Shown piece by piece: positions 10,900 through 21,950 of a DNA stretch of 64,000 bases (within the stretch, counting starts at the first letter, position 1; each line of letters begins with the position of its first letter). Made by a program: the position numbers and the translations under genes. Under the pieces are notes generated by a model that was given only the letters and a program-made list of their open reading frames with translations, did not search any database and was not told the origin of the DNA. The DNA is taken from positions 33,066,501-33,130,500 of the forward strand of contig CM060831.1 of NCBI GenBank assembly GCA_030762175.1, in the 5' to 3' direction. The DNA comes from Metallyticus violacea (Eukaryota > Arthropoda > Insecta > Mantodea > Metallyticidae).

Positions 10900-11185
10900 G
10901 TGGGTCCTGGTGTTCTAGCAGTAACCATACATGCTCTTCGTATTCCCAAGATCGTGGTTTCAATCCCGGCATGGGTGGTGGATTTTTTCGCGCGTAAAAA
11001 TCTTAAATATGGCTTCCTTCGGAAGGGAAGTAAAGCCAGAGTCATAGATTTGTGATACTTAAGAACCTCAAGTCTGAAAAAAGAGGCCTCTGAGCAAAAT
11101 TAATCAGCCGTTTCATGCCATGAATTGAATGGGACGCTGATGGTCTAAAATGTTAAAAAGCGTTTGTAAATAAACCAGCTAACTA
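10900..11185 (+). mobile_element. SINE-A copy, full length
   Basis: The tRNA-like head (ggtcctggtgttctagcagtaacc) starts near 10902, with a B-box-like GGTTTCAATCCC near 10956. The conserved ggcttccttcggaagggaag body and the gagcaaaattaatcagccg block follow, and the copy ends with gtaaataaacc. No confident target duplication was seen. Confidence 0.88.
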
Positions 11186-11960
11186 ACCAACCATTACTTA
11201 GTTTTACTTATATATCAATGCTGCTCATTTGTTTTGAACAGTCCATTTATTCTGCTGTTGTTCCTCATCTTTCTCGTTTCTCTTCTTTATTTTCTTCTTC
11301 TAATTCTGATTCTTATAATTACATTTCTCTCCTGCCTTCAAAACTTGTTTTCTATTTCACTTTTTTCTTTCGGTTTTTATTTTTTTCCCCCTTTAATTCG
11401 TCTGTTAAGTGTTGAATCTTGCACTGTGTTAGTTACAAGCTCTATTTGCACCCTTTGTCTATTTCGAAGTAGAAAACCAGGCTTATTCTGGGACCGTAAT
11501 GTAAGAGGAAATCACGGAAGGCGGGTGACAAGGATGCCCACGACTCTTGGAGTCATTGTAGTACCAGCTGTTGATTCAATCCGGATCAAAAAGGAAGCGC
11601 ACACCTTGCAAATTATAGTTCATCGCTATGTGATGATAGTTCCTGGAGCCGGAAACACCTGGGCCAGGTAGCAGCACGTGCCCCACCCCATTTCCGTCCC
11701 TTGCCTTGCCGTCTGGCTCTCGCAATCTCAACTCGAATCAAATCTGGCACTGTAGCAGTCGGTCTGCATTTCGTTCCAAGTTTAACAGCATCCAAGAAAC
11801 GAAGACACAACATTCCACAAAGGAGAGGGCTTGTTTCACGACAGACAGTCTCCGAGCCGGTTATTCGCATCCACGAAGCGTTTGATGCATTTGTCTCCGG
11901 GTGTATGTCACAGCAAAAGTTGACGGAATTTTCGAACAAGAAAAAGGCTCATTATTGCTT
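11186..11960. other. pyrimidine-rich tract plus GC-moderate block, unassigned
   Basis: Bases 11220-11410 are TTC-rich, which produces a hydrophobic frame (11234-11671 plus, 145 codons). Bases 11480-11940 are richer in GC, with open frames on both strands (minus 11613-11939, 108 codons; plus 11701-11988). No family was recognised and frame conservation cannot be judged. This block could be an exon or an unknown repeat. Confidence 0.3.
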
Positions 11961-12499
11961 TGTCTTTCAGATTAGAGGGGACATGTAAAAATATTTGGAA
12001 CCTTTGAAAAAGTTCCTTCACCCTGTAGCTCGTCAGATAAAAGAAATGCCTCTTGTAGTTAAACTTTGCTGAAGCGAAGAAATAGAGCTCCAAGTTTTTG
12101 TGAGCAAGGCTCAGGACTGAAGTGATTGTTATTGGAGTTCAACAGATCTAGGCCACATTAGACAAATACTTTATAAATCATTCTAGTACATAAAACTTGT
12201 TTGGCATGACAAAAATTACACTAAAAAGGCCGAAGGGGGGGATACAGAATGTTGTTTGTTAAGTTTTAATGTGTCTATTTCTATATAAGTGTCCTAAACA
12301 CGAAATAGAAAATATTTTGTGAATAAAGGTTTGCATAAATTCCTTTAAATAAATAACGTCGATTCACTATAGGCAGATTCTGCACGGTCTCGAATCTATG
12401 GTACAGAAAATAATACAACGGGGAGTTTAATTTAGGAATTCATCTGCTATTTGCAGATTAAGAGATGACTTTTGTAAGGTAAACAGCACACAAGTTGTG
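11961..12499. other. AT-rich stretch, nothing recognised
   Basis: No feature was identified. Confidence 0.5.

Positions 12500-12546
<47 letters not shown>
12500..12546 (+). repeat. (TA)n microsatellite
   Basis: A pure dinucleotide run of about 23 units. Confidence 0.97.
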
Positions 12547-12547
<1 letters not shown>

Positions 12548-12598
12548 GTTATTTAAAAAGAAAGCATTGTGCAAAATATTCAATCTCTCATACGAGAG

Positions 12599-12829
12599 AT
12601 TTTTTAATAGTGTTTAACGTCCATTTTTACTGCTGAGGCGCCACAGGCAGTGGGCACTGATGATACATGAAATGAAATGATAAATTGGAAACATTACCAT
12701 TTATGAGGACAGAGGAAAATCTGGAAAAAAAAACTTCAGTCATGGATGATGGGTCCCGATGGGAATCGAACCCCTGACCTCCCGCTCACGAGTCCTCCCC
12801 TTAACGACCTCAGCCACCCGTGGCGGTTT
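12599..12829 (-). mobile_element. SINE-B with 11-bp target duplication and internal deletion
   Basis: A full tRNA-like head (minus strand, 12740-12829) and 3' end (12599-12690) are present. The middle block carrying ccaggcctaagtttag is missing, which makes the copy about 60 bp short. The word tcatacgagag occurs at 12588-12598 and 12830-12840 as the target duplication. Confidence 0.93.
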
Positions 12830-12929
12830 TCATACGAGAGTATATAATTAAGTAAATGAAAATAGAGGTTAAACATACAACAGTACTGTTTTGAAAAATA
12901 CATTTAATTTCTCAAATACTTTTCTTTAC

Positions 12930-13878
12930 GTTGAGGTATTTGTCCCATGTTTCACAAGCCCCTAAGACCCAACAGCATAAAAATTTTTGAGCTGCTGTTG
13001 GAACCAGGTGATGACTTCGCTCCTACAGTCTCATTATTGGGAAAATGATGCTTAAGAGGGCCGAACAAATAAAAGTCGCTTGGAGCAAGGTCGGGGCTAT
13101 GCGGAGGACGCTCGAGGAATATCCATTGGAAATTTCGCACTATCTCATTTGTCTTGTTGGCAGCATAAGGACACACTTAGTCATGCAAGAGCAACATGCT
13201 TTGGTAAGGAGCCCTGGTCGCTTTAGTTGAATGGCCTTACGAAGGTTTCTGAGAATGTTACAGTAGGAGACGCGTTTACGGTTTGTCCTTGAGGTTGGAA
13301 TGCGCTGAGCAGCATGCCGTCATGATCCCAGAAGACTGTGAGCATCACTTTCCTGGCAAATGGTGTCACTTTAAACTTTTGTTTTCGTAGGTGACGTAGG
13401 ATGATCCCATTGCTTTGTCGCAGGTAAATCCAGGACTCATCACCTTTGACAATTCGGGCTAGCGTAAGCGTCTTTTATCATGGTAGATTGTGTTGCCAGA
13501 CTTATTCTTTGTATTTTGTTTTGTAGGGTCAGCGAGCGCGGCACAAACTTTGTGAAAACCAAACCTGTCATGCATTATGAGTTACACAATTCCGTGTGAA
13601 CAACCAATAACAGCGGTAATTCTTCTGTTTGCTCGGATGTCTTCAAATTGTGCACATTCGCCTCTGAGACAATCTCGATTGGCCGGGTGTTCGTCTTCGA
13701 TATGTGTCCGCCCTTCAGAGAACTTTTGCCATCCAATTATAAACAGTTTGACGTGATAGGCATTTCTCATCATAAATGAATCATTAATGAATATTCTTTG
13801 GTCTCATGATCGCACAACGGGTGTTGAATTCTCACGCTAAAGCCTAAGGAAATGACAGTCATTGTTACGCTGGAAGTT
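12930..13878 (-). pseudogene. mariner-5 transposase remnant, nearly full length
   Basis: Minus-strand pieces appear in order: KFSEGRTHIEDEHP (about 13690-13735), IRANRRIT and HDRFGFHKVCA (13540-13655), VKGDESWIY with the first catalytic D (about 13428-13455), KVMLTVFWDHDGMLLSAF (13300-13355), an HD string for the second D (13180 region), and PPHSPDLAPSDFYLFGPLKH with the third D (13040-13105). The spacing fits the D,D34D mariner plan. At least three frame changes and several stops make it inactive. Terminal repeats were not found; a SINE-A lies just beyond the 5' end. It is a sister copy to mariner-4. Confidence 0.85.
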
Positions 13879-13890
13879 GATATAAACTTA

Positions 13891-14282
13891 AGGCGCTCTT
13901 TAAGCGCCTGAAAGAGAGGCCTCGAGGCAAAATTTGTCCGCCGTTTCACGCCCTGCGTTGAACGGGACGCTGATGACCTGAGATATTAAAGAGCGTCCAT
14001 AAATAAATCAATCAATCAATAATCAAAATGCTCTTTAAGCGTCCCATTCAACTCGGTGTGAAACGGCCGACAAATTTTGCTCAGAGGCCTCTCTTTCAGG
14101 TTTGAGGTTCTTTTTCGTGCCGTAAATGTACGACACGGGACCCACGGCTTTACTTCCCTTCCGAAGGAAGCCATACTTAGGATTTTTACACCCGAAAAAA
14201 TCCATCGGTCCTGGCCGGGCTCGAACCCGCATTCTTGTGTGTAGGAGGCAAGTATGGTAACCACTACACCACCAGGACCGAC
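13891..14282. mobile_element. fold-back SINE-A pair within one target duplication
   Basis: Bases 13905-14020 are the 3' half of SINE-A on plus, ending in an aaataaatcaatcaatcaat tail. Bases 14033-14282 are a SINE-A on minus with its tRNA-like head at the right (rc of ggtcctggtggtgtagtgg). Both halves share the inverted gagaggcctcxgag / gtttcacgcc / gggacgctg blocks. The word atataaactta flanks the whole composite at 13880-13890 and 14283-14293. Near both left borders a short gctctttaagcg word occurs, also the 3' end word of the family. The structure may be a rearranged single insertion or a second SINE in the tail of the first. Confidence 0.8.
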
Positions 14283-14293
14283 ATATAAACTTA

Positions 14294-15040
14294 AATTAAA
14301 ATAAAATAGAAATATTGTAAATGAAGTTTAGAATAATTTCAATATAGTCTCGTCTTAACCACTAACAGAAAAAAAAAAGTAAATAAATAAAAATACCTTT
14401 TTGTCGCTTACGCAAGTAGACATTCACGCTCGTAACTAGCAAAAATGTTTTCACATTAACAGCAACGTGTTCACAAACCTTCCCTTAGAAACTGGCAACA
14501 AATTCACACCACAACATCATCTACTTCAGGTCCGTTTCATAAATAAACATTTTGCTTGGTGTGATATTACATCATCGCCAGTTTAAAAATAATGTTTCAT
14601 GAATCGCATAGTTCGTGTCCTTCGCCGTTGTGTACGTGGGTAGATAGTGGAGTTGGTGAGTGAATGTGTTGCATGCGGGAAACGCAGACCCATTCATGTT
14701 TAATGTGCAGGATCCATTAAGGTACTGCTGACTGCGGGAGCATGAAGGATCTTCCTGTGCCGCCAAAGGTGAACATCTTCTCTGTTGCGGAATGCGGTTC
14801 ATAAATGCAGACCATCATATTTTTGATACTCTGGTTTTTAATTCCTGTATTTTTATCATACTAAAGCATGATTTTGACAATAAACAATTCAAACAATAAA
14901 CAAAATACTAATCGGCATGCAATGAATATTCTGTGAATATCATAATGATAATAATGTAATACAAATATAAACCATGTGGTCTAAAATATGTTCCTCTGAA
15001 TGGGGGAAGTGAAATGAATGGAATCAGAGTCGGACTGAAA
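14294..15040. other. AT-rich stretch, unassigned
   Basis: A minus frame at 14572-14802 shows no domain. No repeat family was recognised. Confidence 0.4.
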
Positions 15041-15054
15041 AAAACAATATAATG

Positions 15055-15130
15055 GCTGGACTCAAACCACAGATCTTGGACTTACAGTGAAGATTATGGT
15101 CTTACTAATTGAGCTACCGTTCACGGGGAT
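15055..15130 (-). mobile_element. tRNA-like SINE head (family F type)
   Basis: The minus strand carries acggtagctcaattagtaag (A box) and ggtttgagtcc (B box) with tRNA-like spacing. It resembles the head at 60633-60690. No acceptor stem pairs at the ends, so it is not a functional tRNA gene. Confidence 0.5.
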
Positions 15131-15149
15131 CTCTAATTTGCATTGTATT

Positions 15150-15617
15150 GTTAGGGTAGGAGGAGGATATTTCGGCACTTCAGCCTTGATCAAGAGCTGG
15201 CCGTTTGTGCCTACACCTCCAGTGGGTAGGCAAGAAGCACCAAGAAGCACCAATGAGATGAGCAGGTAACATGGGCGTGATGGTACCCAAACATTGTCTG
15301 CTAATAGAGCATCGCAACGCTGTTGGAGTCGTCCCTCCAAGGAGTTCGCGTCCCTTTGAGGGGCAGCATCCATTCTAGCGCAAGCCACCGTCACACCGCA
15401 CCTGTCCAGTTCGCCCTGGCCCTTTCGACCTGTAACGGAACTAACGGAATTGAATATAAAATGGGAGAGCGGAAAATTGATGTAATGATTCACTCCAACA
15501 ATTACCTAATCAATCAGGGAAACATTTTAAAATACTGAATGTTAGGATGGTTGGCCCTAAAGGACTAAAGCAGGCATTTCTGAATGCAAGCGTTACCGCC
15601 TGAGCTACCCGTTTGAT
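15150..15617 (-). mobile_element. SINE-C copy
   Basis: It carries ggcacttcagccttgatcaag and the gcgcaagccaccgtcacacc block (15378-15397). The head side holds ggttggccc and gcgttaccgcctgagctacc at 15590-15610. The open frames on both strands at 15062-15538 lie within this repeat and are not genes. Confidence 0.75.
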
Positions 15618-15790
15618 TTTCCATCTGAGTTTATACACTGTGCCGTTCATGTCGGTCCTGGTAGTGTAGTGGTAACCATACTTGCCTCCGAAACCCAAGA
15701 TGCTTTCCATCTGAGTTTATACACTGTGCCGTTCATGTCGATCCTGGTAGTGTAGTGGTAACCATATTTGCCTCCGAAACCCAAGATTGC
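15618..15790 (+). repeat. 86-bp tandem duplication including a SINE-A head
   Basis: A unit beginning ccatctgagtttatacactg, running through tgccgttcatgtcg and the SINE-A A-box region to aacccaagat, occurs twice at a period of 86 bp (15621 and 15707). Only a few bases differ. It joins flanking sequence plus the first 50 bp of the SINE, so it arose after the SINE inserted. Confidence 0.9.
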
Positions 15791-16032
15791 GGGTTCAATC
15801 CCGGCCAGGACCGATGGATCTTTTCTGTAAGAAATATCCTCAGCATGGCTACCCTTCGGAAGGGAAGTAAAGCCGTGGGTCCCGTGTCGTACGTACATTT
15901 ACGGTACGAAAAAGAACCTCAAGCCTGAAAGAGAGGCCTCTGAGCAAAATTTGTCGGCCGTTTCACGCCCTGAGTTGAATGGGACGCTGATATTAAAGAG
16001 CGTCCATAAATAAATCAATAAAAAAAAAAACA
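15735..16032 (+). mobile_element. SINE-A copy, full length and well preserved
   Basis: It has a complete head (gatcctggtagtgtagtgg; B box GGTTCAATCCC), the cttcggaagggaagtaaagc body, the gcctctgagcaaaatttgtc block and an aataaatcaataaaaa tail. It is close to the consensus of the copies here, hence probably younger. An extra partial head lies upstream in the tandem duplication. Confidence 0.92.
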
Positions 16033-17112
16033 TTTAAATTTGAACACAGGATATTTACCATATTCGCTTTCAGTATAATTGAAAACCGAGTATCAAGAGG
16101 TCAATAATTGGTTGAAAGAAGTTCACATGGATCTACCTGAATAATATATTAACTTCCAACAATCAAAATATTTTTGTGTTAAATTTTTCATTATCCATTT
16201 CAATACCTCCATTTGTCCGGTCTTCTTCTAGTTAGTATTCATTTTTATGCCTTTACTATTGCGGTGAAGGGTAATGGAATAATCTCAATGCTAAATTAAA
16301 TACTTATGAAACTCGACAAAATTGTAAATTTCTTCTATTTGTGAATAAAATCTAGAGGCTCTAGAGGCATATAGCTCTTAGTATACTTGCTTTCCTTTTC
16401 CGATTAGAAATCCCATTATCTCTATTTGTTTCATCATAAATTTAAATATTTGCAATTATTTCCAGCGTAGTGTACATTTTTGTCTATGTGCATATTTTAA
16501 TTGTGTGTTTAAAGAATATAACATCTACAATTTCTTGAATATTTCCCATATTTTCTCCATGTAACTATGCAGCAATTGTAAAAATTCTACTTTTTTTCTC
16601 TCTTATAAATTTTAGATTCTGTTTAATTATTCAGTAATAGAGTTTTAAACTTTAAATGTCATAGTAAAATGATAATAGTACTTTAAAATTAAAAATTAGG
16701 TAACTACTGCTTTAAGACATCAAGGGCATTATGGTATATAAAATATTTCTAATTTGATCACTAACTGTTGCATTTTATCTAACATATAGCATAATTAAAG
16801 GTTATTGTCTCTTACATTAAAAGCATGCAATGTGAATATATCGTTAATGAATAACATTTTCAAAGTTTTGGTAGCACTGAAATGTAGCTTTGAAAGTTAT
16901 TCAACGAAGAGACAGCATAAAAGCAAATTAGACAACAAAGTGATGTTATTCTCCTATCACTGGGTAGGAGTAAATAGGAAGACCCATGAAACTGATGAAA
17001 GCAGTTAATTAAAAGTGCCACAAAACGCTAATTCACGTTACACAGATACACGCAGAACAAAATACTTCATTTATCGATAGTGGAAAATAGAATACGCGCA
17101 AGATTTGCATTT
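16033..17112. other. AT-rich stretch, nothing recognised
   Basis: No element was recognised. A short frame at 16805-17008 has no domain. Confidence 0.5.
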
Positions 17113-17266
17113 TTATTTTATTTATTTACGACGCTCTTTAACAACTCTGATCATCAGCGTGTCATTCAATAAAGGCCCAAAAAATCCATCGGTCCTGACC
17201 GGGTTCGAACTCTCGATTTTGGGTTTAGGAGGCAAGTATGGTAACCACTACACCACCAGAGCGACT
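17113..17266 (-). mobile_element. SINE-A with internal deletion
   Basis: The 3' end (ttatttacgacgctctttaac through gtcattcaataaagg) is joined directly to the 5' head (aaaaaatccatcggtcctgacc to accactacaccaccagagcg) on minus. About 110 bp of the middle body is missing compared with other copies. Confidence 0.85.
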
Positions 17267-18354
17267 GTATGTAAATGTGATCTCATGTCACTTCTCTATT
17301 TCATAGTTTGTCTGACATTCCTAACTGGAACCAATAACCCAGATACTCCTTTCTGCATTTAATTTTCTTTTGTTTCAAAGAATTAAGGAACATTTTGTGC
17401 ATTTTTTACTGTTACGATGTAATAAAAATAAAAAAAATTTAAATCATATAATTTAATTTTATTTTTGGCTTGAAATCAATGTATCTGATAAGAGTTTTGT
17501 AAGAGTTTCAGAAAATTTTAAACGCAAAAAATGAATTTAAACTTTTGAAATTGTGGCCAATTGGCCAAGAATTCATTCACACACTGAAGTATTATATTAA
17601 TGAATTTTTATAAAAAAATTAATCTATTTAAGATGAAAATAACAAAACAAAAGAACAGTTTCTGGTTTCAAGGCCTACGTTGTTTATGTTTCGAGGTTTA
17701 AGCACTCTACGTAATAATTTAAAAACAGAAGTCCTATTTAAAATTGAACACATGGTATCACAGTGCTCAAAAACTGATAATTGATCATTTTTCATTGCAA
17801 TAATTGCACACGTAATTATAATAAATAAAAGTAGTTCTCAATGAAATGAAACGCACCTAATTATGGATAAATAACGAAAATTGAGTTCGAAACTGTTATA
17901 GACTCAGATAAAGGAGGCTTTTATTCCTGCCTCTAATTCAAATTAATTCTTTTTCTGAAATGTATTAATATCTATAACCTTAAATGTTCTAATAATTTAA
18001 AATATTTGGTTCTTTATAATAAAATTAAAGGCCAAAGTCGCTGCTGCAAGTTTTCCTGAGATACTTTAATTTAATTTCTGTTATCACGAGATAAAATGAC
18101 AACAGCCAATCGGTAAGCTCAAGTAAATTACTGGAAAACTTATAACATTTGTAATATTATGTAAGATAGATTAGATCGGATTTAGTGTATTATGTTAGGT
18201 ACCGTATACGCATAAATAATTTGGACTGGAATAACTTAGTTAGAATTGGTAGATATAAACAAACATATATTCTAAGTAATACTACCACATCATTCATTTT
18301 TCTTCTTGCCCTTCCCTATATCCTTTTGCATCCTCCATTTAATTGTTAATTTTT
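17267..18354. other. AT-rich stretch, nothing recognised
   Basis: No recognisable feature. Confidence 0.5.
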
Positions 18355-18740
18355 ACCTGAAACTGTACACCCCTCGCTTGGCAGCCGTAGGTGGCCACCC
18401 CTAGAAGACCGGATGGATGTGGAAGGAACGTGAGGAGGGTTGAAGAAAGCCCGTGCCTCCAGCATCGCCGCAGAGGCGCGTGACCGGAAGTCTGCCGCGC
18501 CATTATTTCCGGCACGCTCCTCCTCAGGCATGCGCTGAGGTTGTGCGGCAGGCCATCCGTCCGAACAAGTAGCAACCACCGACCTCCCCCTCCTCCTTCG
18601 TATTTATATTATATCAGGAGGGAGTACCGGAATGATAGCTTCAAAGAAATCAGGGTACGCCATGTGCAGCCGGTAGAAACTTTGCTATGGCTTTGGAGCT
18701 TTAGAACGACCCGAACAAATGAAAGCAGCGTGCTAACGCG
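18355..18740. other. CpG-containing GC-rich island, possible promoter or element fragment
   Basis: Composition changes sharply from the AT-rich surroundings, with many CpG steps between 18470 and 18580 and open frames on both strands of 70-80 codons. A TATA-like tatttatattatatc lies at 18601-18616. No domain, repeat partner or clear splice site was recognised. It might be a host promoter or first exon, or an LTR/transposon fragment. Confidence 0.3.
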
Positions 18741-18803
18741 TTGCTGGTTACTAAATTAATGCAAGAGGGAGACAGCAATTCATGGCATGGCATTACAAAT
18801 AAG

Positions 18804-18815
18804 CCCCCCCCCCCC
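18804..18815 (+). repeat. poly-C run
   Basis: Twelve consecutive C residues. Confidence 0.95.
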
Positions 18816-18934
18816 ATTACTGCTGAATATTCTGCCGCAGTGGAGTCACGTCGTATATTATAAGAAAATATAAATATATAAAATACAGTCTGGTTCTGAA
18901 AAATAAATTGCTGATCACTTTGATAGCCTATTTT

Positions 18935-19233
18935 TTTTTTTAATGGTGTTTAACGCCCCGTTTTTACTACTGAGGCACCACAGGCGGTGAACACTGATGA
19001 TACATGAGATGAAATGATGTATTGGAAAAGGAATTTTTTTTTTCTTTTTAAGGAAGGGAACGTTCCAGGCCTAAGTTTAAGGTACCTCCTCGACATTTGC
19101 CAGTTATGAAGACTGAGGAAAACCTGGGGAAAAAAAAACTCAGTCAGGAAGGACGGTCCTGGCGGGATTCGAACTCCAGGCCTCCCACTCACGAGTCCGT
19201 ACCTTAGCGACCTCGGCCAACCGTGGCGGTTGG
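18935..19233 (-). mobile_element. SINE-B copy, full length
   Basis: The complete family order is present on minus, with head at 19150-19229. The words tagcctatttt (18924-18934) and tagcatatttt (19234-19244) match at 10 of 11 positions and are a likely target duplication. Confidence 0.92.
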
Positions 19234-19443
19234 TAGCATATTTTGTAAACTACTTTAATAACTGAATATATTATTTTGAACTGAAAAATGAAGTATACAA
19301 GACACTTTTACTGATGCAGCTGCTCAAAAAGAGCAGTGCGCATGCAGACCTGCTCGCCTCGTAGTTAAAAGAAAAACGCAATTAATTTACAGACATGCGC
19401 CTTTGCGAACTGTGTTAATGCTTTCGATAAAGCTGTATAATTA

Positions 19444-19484
<41 letters not shown>
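19444..19484 (+). repeat. (AAT)n microsatellite
   Basis: A pure trinucleotide run of about 13 units. Confidence 0.97.
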
Positions 19485-19487
<3 letters not shown>

Positions 19488-19661
19488 CTTCTTTAAATAC
19501 GTGAAATTCGAGCTCCCTTAGCAAAAATGAAGACTCTACCAGAATTTAAATACATATAGTAGGGGAAAATCAATAGTCAGAATTATCGATTTTTATTTAG
19601 TTCCTGTATGCATTTTAAGCAAATGGAATCCAGTAACTCCTCCAGGAAGTTATGTAGGAGT

Positions 19662-19948
19662 TATTTTTTTTTTGAGTAGTGTTTAACGCCTGTTTTTATA
19701 ACTGAGGCACCACAGGCGGTGGACACTAATGATACATGAAATGAAATGATATATTCGGAAAGGATTTTTTTTTAAGGAAGGAAGCGTTCCAGGCCTAAGT
19801 TTAGGTACCTCCCCGGTATTTGCCAGTTATGAAGACTGAGGAAAACCTGGAAAAAACCCCAGTCAGGGAGGACGGTCCTGGCGGGATTCGAACCGCAGAC
19901 CTCCCGCTCACGTCCATGCCTTAACGACCTCGGCCACTCGTGGCGGTA
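19662..19948 (-). mobile_element. SINE-B copy, full length
   Basis: It is nearly identical in layout to the copy at 51362-51658, sharing the aaccgcagacctcccgctc variant of the head. A small deletion follows ctcacg (gtccatgcc instead of agtccgtgcc). A clear target duplication was not found. Confidence 0.92.
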
Positions 19949-20104
19949 TAGTAGTACTTAATAAAATAATATTATATGCCAAGAGCAGTTTTACTACAAA
20001 ACCATTAAAAAGTGTTACAAATAAATTTAAGAATATGAAATATTTTATTATTTATTTTTTCACAAAGCCGCATATTAGGCTATGGTTTTGAATACCTCCA
20101 GAGT

Positions 20105-20235
20105 ATAATGGGTTCAGATGGGGCAGACATGTAGGTATGGTCAAGCAGAGCACTGTACCTGTGGTAAGAATATCGGCACGGTAAGTCGAAGTACCGTTGT
20201 TCGAGTCCCGACCGTGATCTGGAATTTTTCCTCTC
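20105..20235 (+). mobile_element. tRNA-like SINE head (family G)
   Basis: It has an A-box-like tggtcaagcagagcactg and a B-box GTTCGAGTCCCGACC at about 20190-20205. The sequence then runs into ctggaatttttcctctctta instead of an acceptor stem. The spacing between boxes is longer than in a tRNA gene. A single copy was seen here. Confidence 0.5.
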
Positions 20236-20879
20236 TTACTCTGCTTTCAAAACTTAGCCTAACACATGGTTTAAACATATTTTATATAAATTACCACTAA
20301 TAGTGTGGTTAACTCTCAAGCTTGGGTCATTGAGTGGTCAATTGTAAAACTCGCTAATTTCAAAAATATGGGAAATAATATTTTGGTGTCATCTTGTTCC
20401 ACAGTTTCTCTCTTACAAGATGTTTGTATATCTAAACTCAATTAGCTACTGCAACGAAACTGTCGAAATCCACAGCCTTAACTGCTCTGTACACAGTGTA
20501 CTGCAAATAATGATCTTTTAAGTTGGAAAATTAAGATTTAATTGTTGAAAGTGTTTTGTTATGTAAATATAAATATAAATATAAATTATGTAAAACACAA
20601 CTTCATAAAAATGTATGTCAAAGTTTATATTACTTGATACTTGACTTCATTATTATTAAGTACATTTGTACTTTCAATAAACACGTCCAAAAAGTTAGAT
20701 TATGAAAATGAACTTTGCAACATAATTTGCAACATCACTACTGTTCAATAAATAATTTTATTAAATTTTTCCAAGCATAATTTCTCACGCAAAAATCTTA
20801 CTTTACAATGTTTTGTTAGCTTTATGCATAAGTACAGCTAATGCTAATTTCACTGTCGTCATTTCTAAATCCCACCTTT
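20236..20879. other. AT-rich stretch, nothing recognised
   Basis: A short tandem atataa-type tract lies near 20565-20590. Nothing else was seen. Confidence 0.5.
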
Positions 20880-21540
20880 GAGGGATGTGCAAGCTTGAAC
20901 ATGTTCAGTTCCACATGGTGTCACAAAACGAGCAATATAAATTTGAAGTCTGTTTTCTTCTCACAAATCTTCAGCTGAGGCCTATGCTATATTACAGGAG
21001 GCCTTTGGAGAGTTTGTTCTTCCATATAGTGCAGCTTGAAGACGCTTTAAAATATTTAAAGAGCGGATGCATTCAATTACAAAAGAAGGTACACCCGGGC
21101 TCCAATTTCTGTTCTAACGGAAGAGAATATTAACACCACTGCTTCCGTCATGGGTGGCCGAGGTCGTTAAGTGAGCGGTAGGTCTGGAGTTTGAATCCCA
21201 CCAGGACCGTCCTCCCTGATGAGGTTTTTTCCAGGTTTTCCTCAGTCCTCATAAATGGGAAATGCCGGGGAGGTACCCTAAACTTAGGCCTGGAACGGTT
21301 TCTTCCTTAAAAATAAATCCTTTCCCTATATATCATTTCATCTCATGTATCATCAGGGTCCACCGTATGTGGTGCCTCAGTAGTAAAAACGGGCGTTAAA
21401 CATCATTAAAAAAAAAACACTGCAACTATTATGAAAGGGATCGTGGAATAACATTAAGAACACTTTCAGAAATTTTTGGAAAAAAAAAAAAACGGAGAAT
21501 GGAGATCATATTGAAAAATTACACCGTTAATTTATTTCTA
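20880..21540 (+). pseudogene. mariner-1 copy 2, 5' part, split by a SINE-B
   Basis: The plus strand holds YRRPLESLFFHI (21 kb region), matching YRRHMESLFFPI in the minus-strand full copy at 22826-23917. After the SINE-B, DRGITLRTLSEIFG (21440-21480) matches the same helix-turn-helix region. The catalytic domain is absent. A run of A at 21481-21493 interrupts it. Confidence 0.75.
21145..21417 (+). mobile_element. SINE-B inserted in mariner-1 copy 2
   Basis: The head begins ccgtcatgggtggccgagg but lacks about 15 bp between the A-box part and gtgagcgg. The body and the gcgttaaacatcatt A-rich end are intact. The short word cactgc flanks it at 21137-21142 and 21418-21423. This lies where the mariner-1 sequence should be continuous. 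Confidence 0.88.
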
Positions 21541-21544
21541 TCGA

Positions 21545-21950
21545 TTTGAATTGGATTGGCAGGAAGAGAGGAGGCATTTTTGTTACTTCAGCCATGCTCA
21601 AGAGCTTGCCCCGGAGGCCACAAGATACAGGTTCGACCTTAACAACGTTTGCCAGCGGAGCCTCCGCCCCAAGGATTGCTTGCAAAACTAGATACAATTC
21701 TAAAAGCGCAAGCCACCGTCATACCGCACCGGCATCATTCCCCCAGCCTGACATGTTCGATCCTGCAATAGAATCGATCGAATGAAATGAGAGAGCGTAA
21801 AATGTTTACTTCAGCATTGGCCTTAGGAAACCAGGGAAAACCACGACGAAAAACACAAGGTAAGGCTATCTGGCTCCAAGGAATTTGAATTCTCGACCGC
21901 TTGAGTAACTCCGCTCGGTCTTCAGGCCCGAAGTTTTGAAGCTTATCTCG
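21545..21950 (-). mobile_element. SINE-C copy
   Basis: It shows the familiar cttcagccatgctcaagagc, gcgcaagccaccgtcatacc and accagggaaaaccacgac segments in order. The right end carries the head-side block ggctccaaggaatttgaat and cgcttgagtaact. Confidence 0.75.

Noticed and set aside
11234..11671. 145-codon frame with a hydrophobic start resembling a membrane protein
   Set aside because: The hydrophobic part comes from a TTC-rich tract; there is no domain and no supporting signal.
20105..20235. Possible tRNA gene
   Set aside because: The distance between boxes is too long and there is no acceptor stem.
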